NCBI GenBank assembly: GCA_036389695.1
Contig: DASVWG010000055.1
Span: forward strand, 1-17,761
Reading direction: 5' to 3'
DNA: 17,761 bases
Source: JALZHR01 sp036389695
GTDB lineage: Bacteria > Acidobacteriota > Blastocatellia > Pyrinomonadales > Pyrinomonadaceae
Shown: positions 1 to 7,455 of the stretch, in pieces
How positions within the stretch are numbered: position 1 is the stretch's first letter
Layout of the letters: each line of letters starts with the position of its first letter
Translations under genes and position numbers: made by a program
The notes under the pieces: generated by a model
Database searches by the model: none
Told to the model about the DNA's origin: nothing
The model's input: the letters and a program-made list of their open reading frames with translations, nothing else

Positions 1-947
1 ACCGCGCCTTGATTGTCCGCGCCCGAAACAGGACGACCCGTCGCCGAAACGAGAATCGTATCGCCGTTAATCGCCACGCTGCCGCCGAATTCATCGCCCG
101 CTGCGCCGTTAGAAGGTAAAAGCTGTTGCTGCTGTGTCCACATCGTTCCCGAACGAGTGAAAACATACGCCGCGCCCTGGTCGCGCTTTGTCCCGACGAC
201 GATTGTTTCGCCGCTGATTTCCACGCTCGCGCCGAAGCGGTCGCCCGCCGCGCCCTGCGCCGCCGTCAGCTTCGCCTGCTGAGTCCAGACGGTTCCCGTG
301 CGAGTGAAGACATAAGCCGAACCTTGATTGACGCTTGCGCCGACATCATCGAACAACGCGCCGACGACCGCCGTGTCGCCGTCAATCGAGACGTTCGCGC
401 CGAAATAATCCCGGTTCGCGGCGTCAGATGCCGCCAGTTTTTGCTGTAATGCCCAGCTCGTGCCGCTTCTCGTGAAAATGTAAGCCGAGCCTTCGCTGAC
501 GCTCGCCGGATTGATTGATTCGAGACTGTCGAGCGGCACGCCGACAATTGCGGTGTCGCCGCTCAGAGCGACGCTGTAACCAAAAAAATTAGCGGGCGCG
601 CCGTCCGGCGCGTAAAGCTTCGCCGTCGGAGGCATGGCTTCGGGCGCGGTGAAAGAAGCATCGGAATTATTCTGACCGGATTCGGCGCGCCGCGCCGCCT
701 GCATCGCTTGCATCAGCGAATCATACTGCCCGTTTTGCTTGAGCCGTTTGACTGCTTCTTCGCCGCGCAGGCTCTGCGATTTTTCCGCCCGTGCCGCGTC
801 GTTCGCCGTCGCGAGCCAAAGCGCGCCAAACGATAAGACGAAAACCAAAATCAGCTTCGCGTAAAGTCCCTTTTTCGTCTTTGCCGCCCCCGGAATAAAA
901 GCCTTATTTAAAAGTATGTTTATGAAAAAAGCCATTCTTATCCGCAT
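1..947 (-). CDS. FG-GAP repeat protein, N-terminal part (runs off the left edge)
   Basis: An open minus-strand frame runs from ATG at 947 to the window edge without a stop, about 315 codons, so the C terminus is missing. A GGAGAG ribosome site lies about 6 bases upstream of this ATG; a second in-frame Met follows at residue 5. Residues about 26-50 hold basic residues and then a hydrophobic stretch (LILVFVLSFGALWLATA), a signal peptide or N-terminal anchor. From about residue 105 the protein becomes a series of roughly 50-residue repeats with the pattern FG-x-S/N-V-x-I-x-G-D-T-x-V-V-G, then SAYVFTRSGT and W-x-Q-Q-x-K-L. This is the FG-GAP/integrin-like beta-propeller repeat seen in many secreted bacterial proteins, where it serves binding or adhesion. 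It is divergent from the ECF sigma gene, with 145 bases between the two starts. The family call is firm; the ligand is unknown. Confidence 0.85.
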   Translation of the reverse strand, partial: MRIRMAFFINILLNKAFIPGAAKTKKGLYAKLILVFVLSFGALWLATANDAARAEKSQSLRGEEAVKRLKQNGQYDSLMQAMQAARRAESGQNNSDASFTAPEAMPPTAKLYAPDGAPANFFGYSVALSGDTAIVGVPLDSLESINPASVSEGSAYIFTRSGTSWALQQKLAASDAANRDYFGANVSIDGDTAVVGALFDDVGASVNQGSAYVFTRTGTVWTQQAKLTAAQGAAGDRFGASVEISGETIVVGTKRDQGAAYVFTRSGTMWTQQQQLLPSNGAAGDEFGGSVAINGDTILVSATGRPVSGADNQGA

Positions 948-1036
948 TATTCTCTCCGTTTCAAATTTTATTTTGCGTGCTTGCCGGAAAGAGGCGTAAA
1001 AGCGCGACAAAATCAGCCAAAATTTTTCGGAAAAAT

Positions 1037-1065
1037 TTTTATTTCCGCGAAAATTAGGCTAGAAT
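1037..1065 (+). promoter_or_regulatory. Possible promoter of the sigma factor gene
   Basis: In the AT-rich divergent gap 948-1092, a TAGAAT hexamer at 1060-1065 lies 27 bases before the sigma-factor ATG. A poor -35 match (TTTTAT, 1037-1042) is 17 bases upstream. No other element stands out. This is weak and could equally be chance in AT-rich sequence. Confidence 0.22.
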
Positions 1066-1092
1066 TCGAGAGCAAATCCCACACGCCACACT

Positions 1093-1662
1093 ATGAGCGA
1101 CAATCGAGCCGGCGAGATTACGCTGATTCTGCAGGATTGGAACAACGGAGACGCCGGCGCGGGCGAGCGTCTGCTGCCGTTCGTCTATAAAGAATTAAAA
1201 CGACAGGCGCGTTTTTTAATGTCCAGAGAGCGGTCGAATCACACTTTGCAGCCGACGGCTCTAGTCCACGAAGCGTTTCTGAAATTGACCGACCTGACGG
1301 AAATCAAATGGAACGACCGCAGTCATTTCTATCGTTTCGTCTCGCATCTGATGCGGCAGATTCTGGTCGACTATGCGCGCAAACACGCCGCGATAAAACG
1401 CGGAAGCAGCACGATTCATTTTTCGATTAACGATTTGCAGATTCCGGTTGAAGAACGCGCGGGCGCGATTCTGCGGCTCGACGACGCGCTGGAAAGGCTG
1501 GCGCGGCTCGATGAAAGACAGGCGAAAATCGTCGAGATGCGCTATTTCGGCGGGCTGAAAGCCTCGGAAATCGCCGGGGCTCTGGACATTTCCGAAAGGA
1601 GCGTCGGGCGCGAATGGCACGCGGCGCGTCTCTGGCTTTATCGCGAGCTTAACCGGAAGTAG
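1093..1662 (+). CDS. ECF-type RNA polymerase sigma factor (Sigma70_ECF family)
   Basis: This 189-residue protein is the normal length for an ECF sigma factor. Region 2 is visible around residues 50-100, including LQPTALVHEAFLKL and the tract HFYRFVSHLMRQILVDYAR, the signature of the Sigma70_ECF (PF07638/TIGR02999-like) branch common in Acidobacteria and Planctomycetes. Region 4 follows at about 135-185, with the helix-turn-helix GGLKASEIAGALDISERSV. No anti-sigma gene is adjacent. Instead a Ser/Thr kinase follows after an 80-base gap, the usual arrangement for this ECF branch, so phosphorylation probably takes the place of an anti-sigma switch. ATG 1093 has no clear Shine-Dalgarno site, but translation from here gives a complete region 2. 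The family is certain; target promoters are unknown. Confidence 0.93.
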   Translation: MSDNRAGEITLILQDWNNGDAGAGERLLPFVYKELKRQARFLMSRERSNHTLQPTALVHEAFLKLTDLTEIKWNDRSHFYRFVSHLMRQILVDYARKHAAIKRGSSTIHFSINDLQIPVEERAGAILRLDDALERLARLDERQAKIVEMRYFGGLKASEIAGALDISERSVGREWHAARLWLYRELNRK

Positions 1663-1742
1663 CGGTCGCGGGCAAAAATATTTCGCGAAAGTTTGTCTTG
1701 TTTCGGCGACCGAATGCGCTTATAAAGGTCGCAGGCGAATTT

Positions 1743-3950
1743 ATGCAGGCGGAAGACTGGAAAAAAGTAAAGGAAATTTTGCGCGAAGCGCTGCAAATCT
1801 CGCAGCCCGAGCGTCGGCGCGATTTTCTGAACAGCGCGCCGAGCGCCGAAATCCGCGCCGAAGTCGAATCCCTGCTGGCTTGCGAGACCGAATCCGAAGA
1901 TTTTATGTCGCTTTCAATCACCGATTTTTCCAAAGATTTTTTCGACGGCGAAGAAATCCCGGGCGATGAAAGGGAAGCGCAGTCGGCGCAAGGCTCGCCG
2001 ATCGGACGGAAAATCGGCATTTACCAAATCGTCGGCGAGCTCGGCGCGGGCGGCATGGGCGCGGTTTATCTCGCCGAGCGCGCGGACGGAAAATTCGCGC
2101 GCCGCGTCGCCGTCAAGATGCTCCGCCGCGAATTTAACACCTCGAAAATTCGCCGTCGTTTTGAAGTCGAGAAAGAAATCCAGTCGCGGCTCGAACACCC
2201 GAATATCGCCTCGCTGCTCGATGCCGGAACGACCGACGACGGCGTGCCTTTTCTGGTGATGGAGTATATCGAAGGTCTCGCCATCGATAAATTCTGCCGC
2301 GAAAATTCGCTTTCGCTGGAAGACCGTCTGAGGCTTTTCAACAAGGTTTGCGACGCGGTCGCCTTCGCGCACCGCAATTTGATAATTCACCGCGATTTGA
2401 AGCCCTCGAACATTCTCGTCACCAAAGACGGCAATGTAAAACTGCTGGATTTCGGTATTTCCAAACTGCTCGGTGCGGAATCCGACGGCATGCCGCCCGC
2501 AGCGACGACGATTCTCGGCGCGATGACGCCCGAATACGCCGCGCCCGAGCAAATAAAAGGCGAAACGGTGACGACCGCCGCGGACATTTACGCGCTGGGC
2601 GTCGTGCTATACAAAATGCTGACCGGCTCGCACCCGTTCGACCTGAACGGAAAAACGAACGGCGAGCTGCTGGAAATAATTACGAACAGCGAACCGGTCG
2701 CGCCGAGCCAGACGCGTCCGCGAAATGTTAAAGAAAGAAATAGGGAAAGGGGAGCGCCGGGACTGACTTCCGAAAGCTCCGCCGCCGCCGCTTCTTCCGC
2801 TTTTTCCGTTGCGCTTTCTTTTCCCCTTTCCCGTTTAAAGGGCGACCTCGACAACATCATCTTAAAATCGCTGCGCAAAGAACCCGAGCGGCGCTACCGG
2901 ACGGTCGAGCAGTTTTCCGAAGACATCCGGCGATTTCTGGACGGATTGCCCGTCGTGGCGCGCCCGTCCACTTTTACTTACCAGGCGAGTAAATTCTACC
3001 GGCGCAATAAAATGCCCGTGCTGGCGGGCGCGGTGATTCTGCTCAGTTTGCTTTCCGGAATCGCCATCGCGCTATGGCAGGCGAGCGAGGCGCGCGGGCA
3101 AGCCGGAATCGCTTCGGAGGCGCAGAAGCAGGCGTTAGCCGATGCCGAACGAGCGGAAAAAATCAGTCGTTTTATGGGCAAAGTCATCTCCTACGCCAAT
3201 CCGGCGTGGTATGCCGAGGGCGCAAAATTCGGCGGTGAAGCCAGAGTCATCGACGTCATAGACGATATGAGCGGAAAAATCGACATCGAGTTTGCCGGGC
3301 AGCCCGACATCCAGGCGGAGCTGCATCACAAGTTCGCCGAAGTTTACACTTTCCAGTCGAGAAATCCCGCGCGGGCTGAAACGGGGGCTGAAAAAACGCT
3401 CTACCACGCGCGCCGCGCCATCGAGTTCAGAAAACAGTTTTACGGCGAGCGCCACGAGCTTGTCGCCAAAGATATGTTTTACCTGTATGTGGCGGGCGGC
3501 GTGCCGGAAGACGATAAGGCAGGATTTTTGGCGGAAGCCATCCGGATGATGCGCGAAACGAACCCGAATAATCTGAATCTGCCGTATATGCTCGAAGCTT
3601 ATACGTCTAACCTGATGCTGCCCGACCGCGAAGAATACCACGAAAAGTTTTTGCGCGAGGCGATTCCGCCGACCGCCGAAAACAAATACCAATTAGCCGA
3701 AAAGTATCTGCTCGAAGCTCTGCCGATTTTCCGCAGGCATTACAAGGAAGACAACATCGCTATTTTCCAAAACGAATGTAAGCTGGCTTACGCGCAGGCG
3801 ATGCAGAATAAATTTGCCGAAGCCGCGCCTCATTACCGCATCTGTAAAGAATCCGCCGCAAAGCTTCAGAATGAAAGTCACGCCAAAATAATCAAAAAAC
3901 ATATCTCGGACATAGAAGAAATTTTCACAGCAAATAATTTTAATTTTTAA
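1743..3950 (+). CDS. Transmembrane Ser/Thr protein kinase with C-terminal TPR-like region
   Basis: This Hanks-type kinase has about 735 residues. Order: a short N-terminal helical region (1-85) of the type seen in kinases paired with ECF sigma factors; a kinase domain (about 92-400) with glycine loop GELGAGGMGAVY (98-109), VAVKM lysine K125, catalytic HRDLKPSN (H216-R217-D218), DFG (D236) and APE; one transmembrane helix (about 425-446, PVLAGAVILLSLLSG); and an extracytoplasmic part with coiled-coil/TPR-like helices ending in A-x-A-L-P-I-F-R-R-H and F-A-E-A-A-P-H-Y. All catalytic residues are present, so it should be active. I chose ATG 1743 over the upstream TTG 1698 because AGG sits about 9 bases before it. 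Odd: a Ser/Ala-rich insert of about 38 residues (328-365) within the C-lobe lies over an inverted DNA repeat. It probably signals to the sigma factor upstream. Confidence 0.92.
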   Translation: MQAEDWKKVKEILREALQISQPERRRDFLNSAPSAEIRAEVESLLACETESEDFMSLSITDFSKDFFDGEEIPGDEREAQSAQGSPIGRKIGIYQIVGELGAGGMGAVYLAERADGKFARRVAVKMLRREFNTSKIRRRFEVEKEIQSRLEHPNIASLLDAGTTDDGVPFLVMEYIEGLAIDKFCRENSLSLEDRLRLFNKVCDAVAFAHRNLIIHRDLKPSNILVTKDGNVKLLDFGISKLLGAESDGMPPAATTILGAMTPEYAAPEQIKGETVTTAADIYALGVVLYKMLTGSHPFDLNGKTNGELLEIITNSEPVAPSQTRPRNVKERNRERGAPGLTSESSAAAASSAFSVALSFPLSRLKGDLDNIILKSLRKEPERRYRTVEQFSEDIRRFLDGLPVVARPSTFTYQASKFYRRNKMPVLAGAVILLSLLSGIAIALWQASEARGQAGIASEAQKQALADAERAEKISRFMGKVISYANPAWYAEGAKFGGEARVIDVIDDMSGKIDIEFAGQPDIQAELHHKFAEVYTFQSRNPARAETGAEKTLYHARRAIEFRKQFYGERHELVAKDMFYLYVAGGVPEDDKAGFLAEAIRMMRETNPNNLNLPYMLEAYTSNLMLPDREEYHEKFLREAIPPTAENKYQLAEKYLLEALPIFRRHYKEDNIAIFQNECKLAYAQAMQNKFAEAAPHYRICKESAAKLQNESHAKIIKKHISDIEEIFTANNFNF
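2743..2832. repeat. Inverted repeat inside the kinase gene, probably an in-frame inserted element
   Basis: GGGAAAGGGGA (2743-2753) and its perfect reverse complement TCCCCTTTCCC (2822-2832) flank about 68 bases. The region from about 2724 to 2838 encodes the low-complexity run from NVKERNRER through a Ser/Ala-rich stretch to SFPLSR, between kinase C-lobe elements that normally join with a short loop. Its base use (purine-rich arm, then pyrimidine-rich arm) differs from the surrounding gene. An in-frame insertion of a small repeat element is the simplest reading; an expanded loop of ordinary origin is the alternative. Confidence 0.5.
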
Positions 3951-4073
3951 ATCGGCGAAGCTTTCCTGACACAAGACCGTCTCGCTGCTAAAATATTTTC
4001 TAGGACGGCTCATAACATCAGCTTCGGTTTAATTCTTTCCTACTACAACCGGCTTGAGATAAAGTAGATTTTG

Positions 4074-4268
4074 ATGATTGAATACACGATTTATTGCGAC
4101 GTTTGCGGAGAGATGATTGACATTCAGTCGGGCAGCGCCCGCCAAGCCAGAAAAAAGGCGAAAGCGAAAGGACTGCTCGTTCGCGTTCTGCGCAAAGATT
4201 ATTGCCAGAAATGCGCCGAGAAGCTTCGAAATGAAGGAGAATTTGACAGTTCTCCGGCTAAGAATTAA
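4074..4268 (+). CDS. Small zinc-ribbon-like protein
   Basis: This is a 64-residue protein with two Cys pairs: CDVC near residue 8 and CQKC near residue 44, separated by a basic helix (SARQARKKAKAKG). The spacing fits a small treble-clef or zinc-ribbon fold that binds one zinc. ATG 4074 is preferred over TTG 4071 directly before it; no clear Shine-Dalgarno site precedes either. It stands alone, 123 bases after the kinase and 107 bases before the PLP enzyme, with no operon partner evident. I do not recognise a named family, and nucleic-acid or protein binding is only a guess from the basic middle region. Confidence 0.65.
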   Translation: MIEYTIYCDVCGEMIDIQSGSARQARKKAKAKGLLVRVLRKDYCQKCAEKLRNEGEFDSSPAKN

Positions 4269-4375
4269 ACACTGGAAAGCGGCATCGGGAACCGGCTGAA
4301 CGGTTTTAATATAATTTTTAAAAAATTTAAGACATAATAAAGAAGCGGAATATTTGTTTCGGAAAAAGCCCGTTT

Positions 4376-5500
4376 ATGGAAGATTTACAAACTCTGAAAA
4401 CGCCGTGCCTGCTGCTCGATGTCGAGCGCGTGCGGCGCAATGCGCAAAGAATCAGCCGGATAGCGAAAACAAACGGCGCGCGGCTGCGCCCGCATATCAA
4501 GACTCATAAATGCATAGAGATAGCGCGGATTCAAACGGACGGTCACGACGCCGCGGTGACGACTTCGACGCTCGCCGAAGCGCGGGCGTTCGCCGAACAC
4601 GGCTTTAACGATATTACCTACGCCGTCCCGATTGAACCGGGAAAATTCGGCGAAGCGATGGAAATTTCGGCAAGCGGCGTGAAGCTCAAGCTCATTACCG
4701 ACAGCCCCGATATTCCGCCGCTTTTGAATAATAATCTTCAGCAGGCGGGCATCAAAATGGATATTTTTCTCAAGGTCGATTGCGGATTGCACCGCTGCGG
4801 CGTCGAGCCGGATTCGGCGGAAGCCTTTGAAATTCCGCGTCTCATCGCCGATGCTTCACACTTGAATTTCGCCGGAATTTTAACTCATGCCGGGCATTCC
4901 TATAACGCGGGTTCGGAAGAGGAAATTACCGCTATCGCGCGCCATGAGCGCGATTCGATGACGCGGCTCGCGGCGCGGCTGCGCAGCGGCGGAATAGAAG
5001 TGCCGGTGGTCAGTATCGGCTCAACGCCGACGATAACCCGCATCGACCATCTCAAAGGAATTGACGAAATCCGTCCCGGAAATTACATTCTATTCGACGC
5101 CACGCAAGCCGCTCTGGGAAGCTGTAATTTTGAAGATTGCGCCCTGACGGTTTTGACGGCGGTCATACACATCGACCGCCGCCGCAAAAAGGCGGTTTTT
5201 GATGCCGGAGCGATTGCGCTTTCCAAAGACAGAGGCGCGGTCAATCTCGATTCGACCTGCGGTTACGGGCGAGTCCTCGATTTGTCGGGAAAGGAAACGG
5301 GATTGCGTCTCGAATCGCTTTCGCAGGAGCACGGCGTCTTTCACATTGAGGATGACGCGATGCTGGAGCGTTTGCGGGTTGGAAGCCGGATGCGTATTCT
5401 GGCAAATCATTCGTGCCTGACGGCGGCGCAGCATTCATATTATAATGTGCTGGAGAACGGGCGGATTATCGACAAGTGGAAGATTCATAACGGATGGTAA
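4376..5500 (+). CDS. DSD1-family PLP enzyme (D-serine dehydratase / D-threonine aldolase type)
   Basis: This 374-residue protein has an alanine-racemase-like barrel followed by a D-serine-dehydratase-like C-terminal domain (PF14031 type). The PLP lysine is K42 in RPHIKTHK, the hallmark of this fold-type III family. HSC near the C terminus (H345, C347) corresponds to the His/Cys zinc ligands of eukaryotic D-serine dehydratase. Full-length enzymes of this group deaminate D-serine or cleave D-threonine and 3-hydroxy-D-aspartate, and the sequence alone does not decide which. The length is typical. A TATAAT hexamer at 4310-4315 and CATAAT at 4333-4338 lie in the AT-rich gap upstream and could be -10 elements, but no good -35 is seen. 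A strong inverted repeat follows downstream. It is not obviously linked to the isonitrile genes. Confidence 0.87.
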   Translation: MEDLQTLKTPCLLLDVERVRRNAQRISRIAKTNGARLRPHIKTHKCIEIARIQTDGHDAAVTTSTLAEARAFAEHGFNDITYAVPIEPGKFGEAMEISASGVKLKLITDSPDIPPLLNNNLQQAGIKMDIFLKVDCGLHRCGVEPDSAEAFEIPRLIADASHLNFAGILTHAGHSYNAGSEEEITAIARHERDSMTRLAARLRSGGIEVPVVSIGSTPTITRIDHLKGIDEIRPGNYILFDATQAALGSCNFEDCALTVLTAVIHIDRRRKKAVFDAGAIALSKDRGAVNLDSTCGYGRVLDLSGKETGLRLESLSQEHGVFHIEDDAMLERLRVGSRMRILANHSCLTAAQHSYYNVLENGRIIDKWKIHNGW

Positions 5501-5550
5501 GATATAAAGTCCGGCTTTGCGCAAAAATAAGAAAAGCAAAAAAACGGAGC

Positions 5551-5632
5551 AAATTGTAAATTGTAAATTGTAAAATGTTTTACAAAAAACCTGCACATCA
5601 ATTTAGAATTTACAATTTACAATTTACAATTT
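5551..5632. repeat. Tandem heptamer repeats arranged as a 24-bp perfect inverted repeat
   Basis: Three tandem AAATTGT units plus AAA (5551-5574) are mirrored exactly by three TTTACAA-phased units (5609-5632), 24 of 24 bases complementary, around a 34-base spacer. Inside it a second palindrome, TTGTAAAA-TG-TTTTACAA (5568-5585), can form instead. The right arm runs into TTTTTC. The structure could stop transcription from the PLP enzyme before the isonitrile cluster, or be a small mobile repeat (heptamer repeats of this style are known from cyanobacteria). It occupies the first half of the 305-base gene-free gap 5501-5805. The rest of that gap is AT-rich and holds the likely promoter of the cluster. 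Confidence 0.85.
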
Positions 5633-5748
5633 TTCTTCTCTTTTACCTTTAATTCATATTCGCACTTTGCAAATTTTATCTTTCTATAATTCGCGCTTTA
5701 CCAAACTACGCTTCAGCCTGATTCACGAACCTATTTAAAAACAATAAC

Positions 5749-5776
5749 TTTTCAGCGGCACGGCGTTTGATATAGT
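5749..5776 (+). promoter_or_regulatory. Possible promoter of the isonitrile cluster
   Basis: TTTTCA (5749-5754) and TATAGT (5771-5776) are separated by 16 bases, and a start near 5783 would give a leader of about 55 bases to the preferred ATG at 5839. TTTTACCT at 5641-5648 upstream matches one half of the palindrome found before the PhyH gene (9720-9749) and could be a regulator half-site; a single 8-base match is weak evidence. Confidence 0.35.
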
Positions 5777-5838
5777 GTTAGGCGTGAATATGACTATTTA
5801 CCATCGTGCTGGAACAAACCGTAAGTAAACCGACTAAA

Positions 5839-7455
5839 ATGCCGCCGGAAAACTTTTCATCCAATTATTCCGACCACCATACGAGACAGCGCCTGCTCGA
5901 AGCGGCGGCGCGGCGGATTGCCGGCGGCGAGTTAAGCGACGATTTGCTTTCGGAAGCGGCGGCGGCGGTCGATTGTCCGAAAGAGCGCGCACGGACTTTT
6001 TTCCGTAACGGTCACGACCTCGTAATTGCGCTCTACGCGCGATTTGCCGGAGATTTGGAAGCCCGGATTTTGGAATTGCCGGAAGACACGCTGGCGGAGA
6101 GATTTTACGCCCTGATGAAAATTAAGTTCGCCTTGATGAGTCCTTTTCGGAAAGCGCTCGCAGGTCTTGCCGAAACATTATCCAATCGACAGAGCGAGCT
6201 CGGCATCTTCAGCCCGCAGACGGAAATCATACGCCTTCGCGTGCAGGCTGTTTTGTCGGCAGCCGTGCAGGGCGCGACCGATTATCGCGGCGCATCTGCC
6301 GACGCGGTGGCGCGCAATCTTTATACAACTTACTTGGGATTAATGTGGCTGTGGTCGAAAGACAACTCCGCAGATAAGCGAAAAGCTCACGCGGCGCTCG
6401 GCGTCGTGCGCAAAACTTTATCTTTCAGCGCTCCGTTTTTAAATTTTTCGATATTTGATTTTCCCGTCAGAGCTATCGACAAAATTCAACAATTACTGCT
6501 GTTTCCGCAGGAAGACGCCGCCAAAGTCGAAAGAGCGTCCGACATACTGCGCAGCCTTTTCAAACATCGTCGGCTGCTGCCGGGTTTTGAAAAGTGCGCC
6601 GAAACGCCGTGCCAGCAATGTCTGCTGCTGCATCTGCCCAAAATAAAATATTTCATCAACACGAATCGTCCGATTCATCTGATTTTGCCCGCATTTCCCG
6701 CCAAATCGCCGAATCCGCGAAAAACTCTGGGAACACTGCCGGACAAGGCTGAAGAACAAGCCCTGATTTATCTGGAAAAAGTCTGCGCCGAGCTTTGCCG
6801 TCTGCACGCTCCGGGCGTGAAGCTGACGATTTGCTCCGACGGGCACGTTTTTAGTGATTTGGTCGGCGTCAGCGACGGCGACGTCACGCTTTACGGGCGA
6901 AAAATCAGGGAGATGCTCAGCCATTTGTGCAGCGCGAATGTCATCGACACTTTCAATTTAACCGATGTCTACGAAAACGCCGATTATTCCGGTATGCGGC
7001 GGCATTTAATTAAAGAGCACGCCCAGACGGTCGAAGAAATCCGCGCCAAAGCCGCCGAATTTCCGCAGACGAAAGCTCTGGTCGATGGAATTCACCGGTT
7101 TCTTTTTGAAGACCGAATCGCGCTTGAGCCGGAGCGCAGTCGAACAAAAATTCGGCGTGATTGCCGCGAGCTTGCCTATCAGGTCGTTCAGCGCAGCGAT
7201 GCGTGGGGCAGGCTTCTGGCGGATTGTTTTCCTTTCGCGCTGCGGCTTTCGATTCACCCGCAGCATCCGCATTCGGATAAAATCGGGATTCTGTTGGGCG
7301 CGGCGGATGACGTCTGGCTGACGCCGTGGCACGGCGTCGCCGTCAAACAAGCGGATTGTTTCAAGCTGATGCGGCGGCACGAAGCCGAAGCGCTCGGCGC
7401 CCGGCTCGTTAAAATAAACGGACGCCCGATTTATTATCAACTGGAAACCGGATGA
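5839..7455 (+). CDS. TetR-like regulator fused to PvcA/IsnA-type isocyanide synthase
   Basis: This protein has about 538 residues. Residues 16-205 look like a complete TetR-family protein: helix RQRLLEAAARRIAG, a divergent helix-turn-helix (ELSDDLLSEAAAAVDCPKER), the ARTFFRNGHDLVIALYARF segment that matches the usual YxHFxSKexLL position, and an all-helical ligand-type domain. Residues about 235-538 are a DIT1/PvcA-family isonitrile synthase: CAETPCQQC, LPAFPAKSPNPRKTLGTLPD (KSPN at 289-292), CSDGHVFSDLVGVSDGDV, YSGMRRHLIKEHA and WLTPWHGVAV. The family converts the amino group of Tyr or Trp to an isonitrile using a carbon from ribulose-5-phosphate. Usual members lack the N-terminal half. The start could be GTG 5806, in frame, adding 11 residues; ATG 5839 is preferred although neither has a clear ribosome site. 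It heads an operon and overlaps the next gene by 4 bases. The synthase call is strong; DNA binding by the N-terminal domain is an inference, and a TetR/COQ9-like non-binding fold is possible. Confidence 0.87.
   Translation: MPPENFSSNYSDHHTRQRLLEAAARRIAGGELSDDLLSEAAAAVDCPKERARTFFRNGHDLVIALYARFAGDLEARILELPEDTLAERFYALMKIKFALMSPFRKALAGLAETLSNRQSELGIFSPQTEIIRLRVQAVLSAAVQGATDYRGASADAVARNLYTTYLGLMWLWSKDNSADKRKAHAALGVVRKTLSFSAPFLNFSIFDFPVRAIDKIQQLLLFPQEDAAKVERASDILRSLFKHRRLLPGFEKCAETPCQQCLLLHLPKIKYFINTNRPIHLILPAFPAKSPNPRKTLGTLPDKAEEQALIYLEKVCAELCRLHAPGVKLTICSDGHVFSDLVGVSDGDVTLYGRKIREMLSHLCSANVIDTFNLTDVYENADYSGMRRHLIKEHAQTVEEIRAKAAEFPQTKALVDGIHRFLFEDRIALEPERSRTKIRRDCRELAYQVVQRSDAWGRLLADCFPFALRLSIHPQHPHSDKIGILLGAADDVWLTPWHGVAVKQADCFKLMRRHEAEALGARLVKINGRPIYYQLETG

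Noticed and set aside
126..449. Plus-strand open frames opposite the FG-GAP gene
   Set aside because: They are shadows of the minus-strand repeat-coding frame, whose FG-GAP pattern is unmistakable.
4291..4320. Short hairpin AACCG-GCTGAA-CGGTT followed by T-rich sequence after the zinc-ribbon gene
   Set aside because: A five-base stem is too short to claim as a terminator, although it could contribute weakly.
5790..5828. Twelve-codon upstream frame (MTIYHRAGTNRK) ending 10 bases before ATG 5839, with an AGG-type site before it
   Set aside because: It would start only a few bases after the predicted transcription start and contains no run of regulatory codons, so chance is likely.
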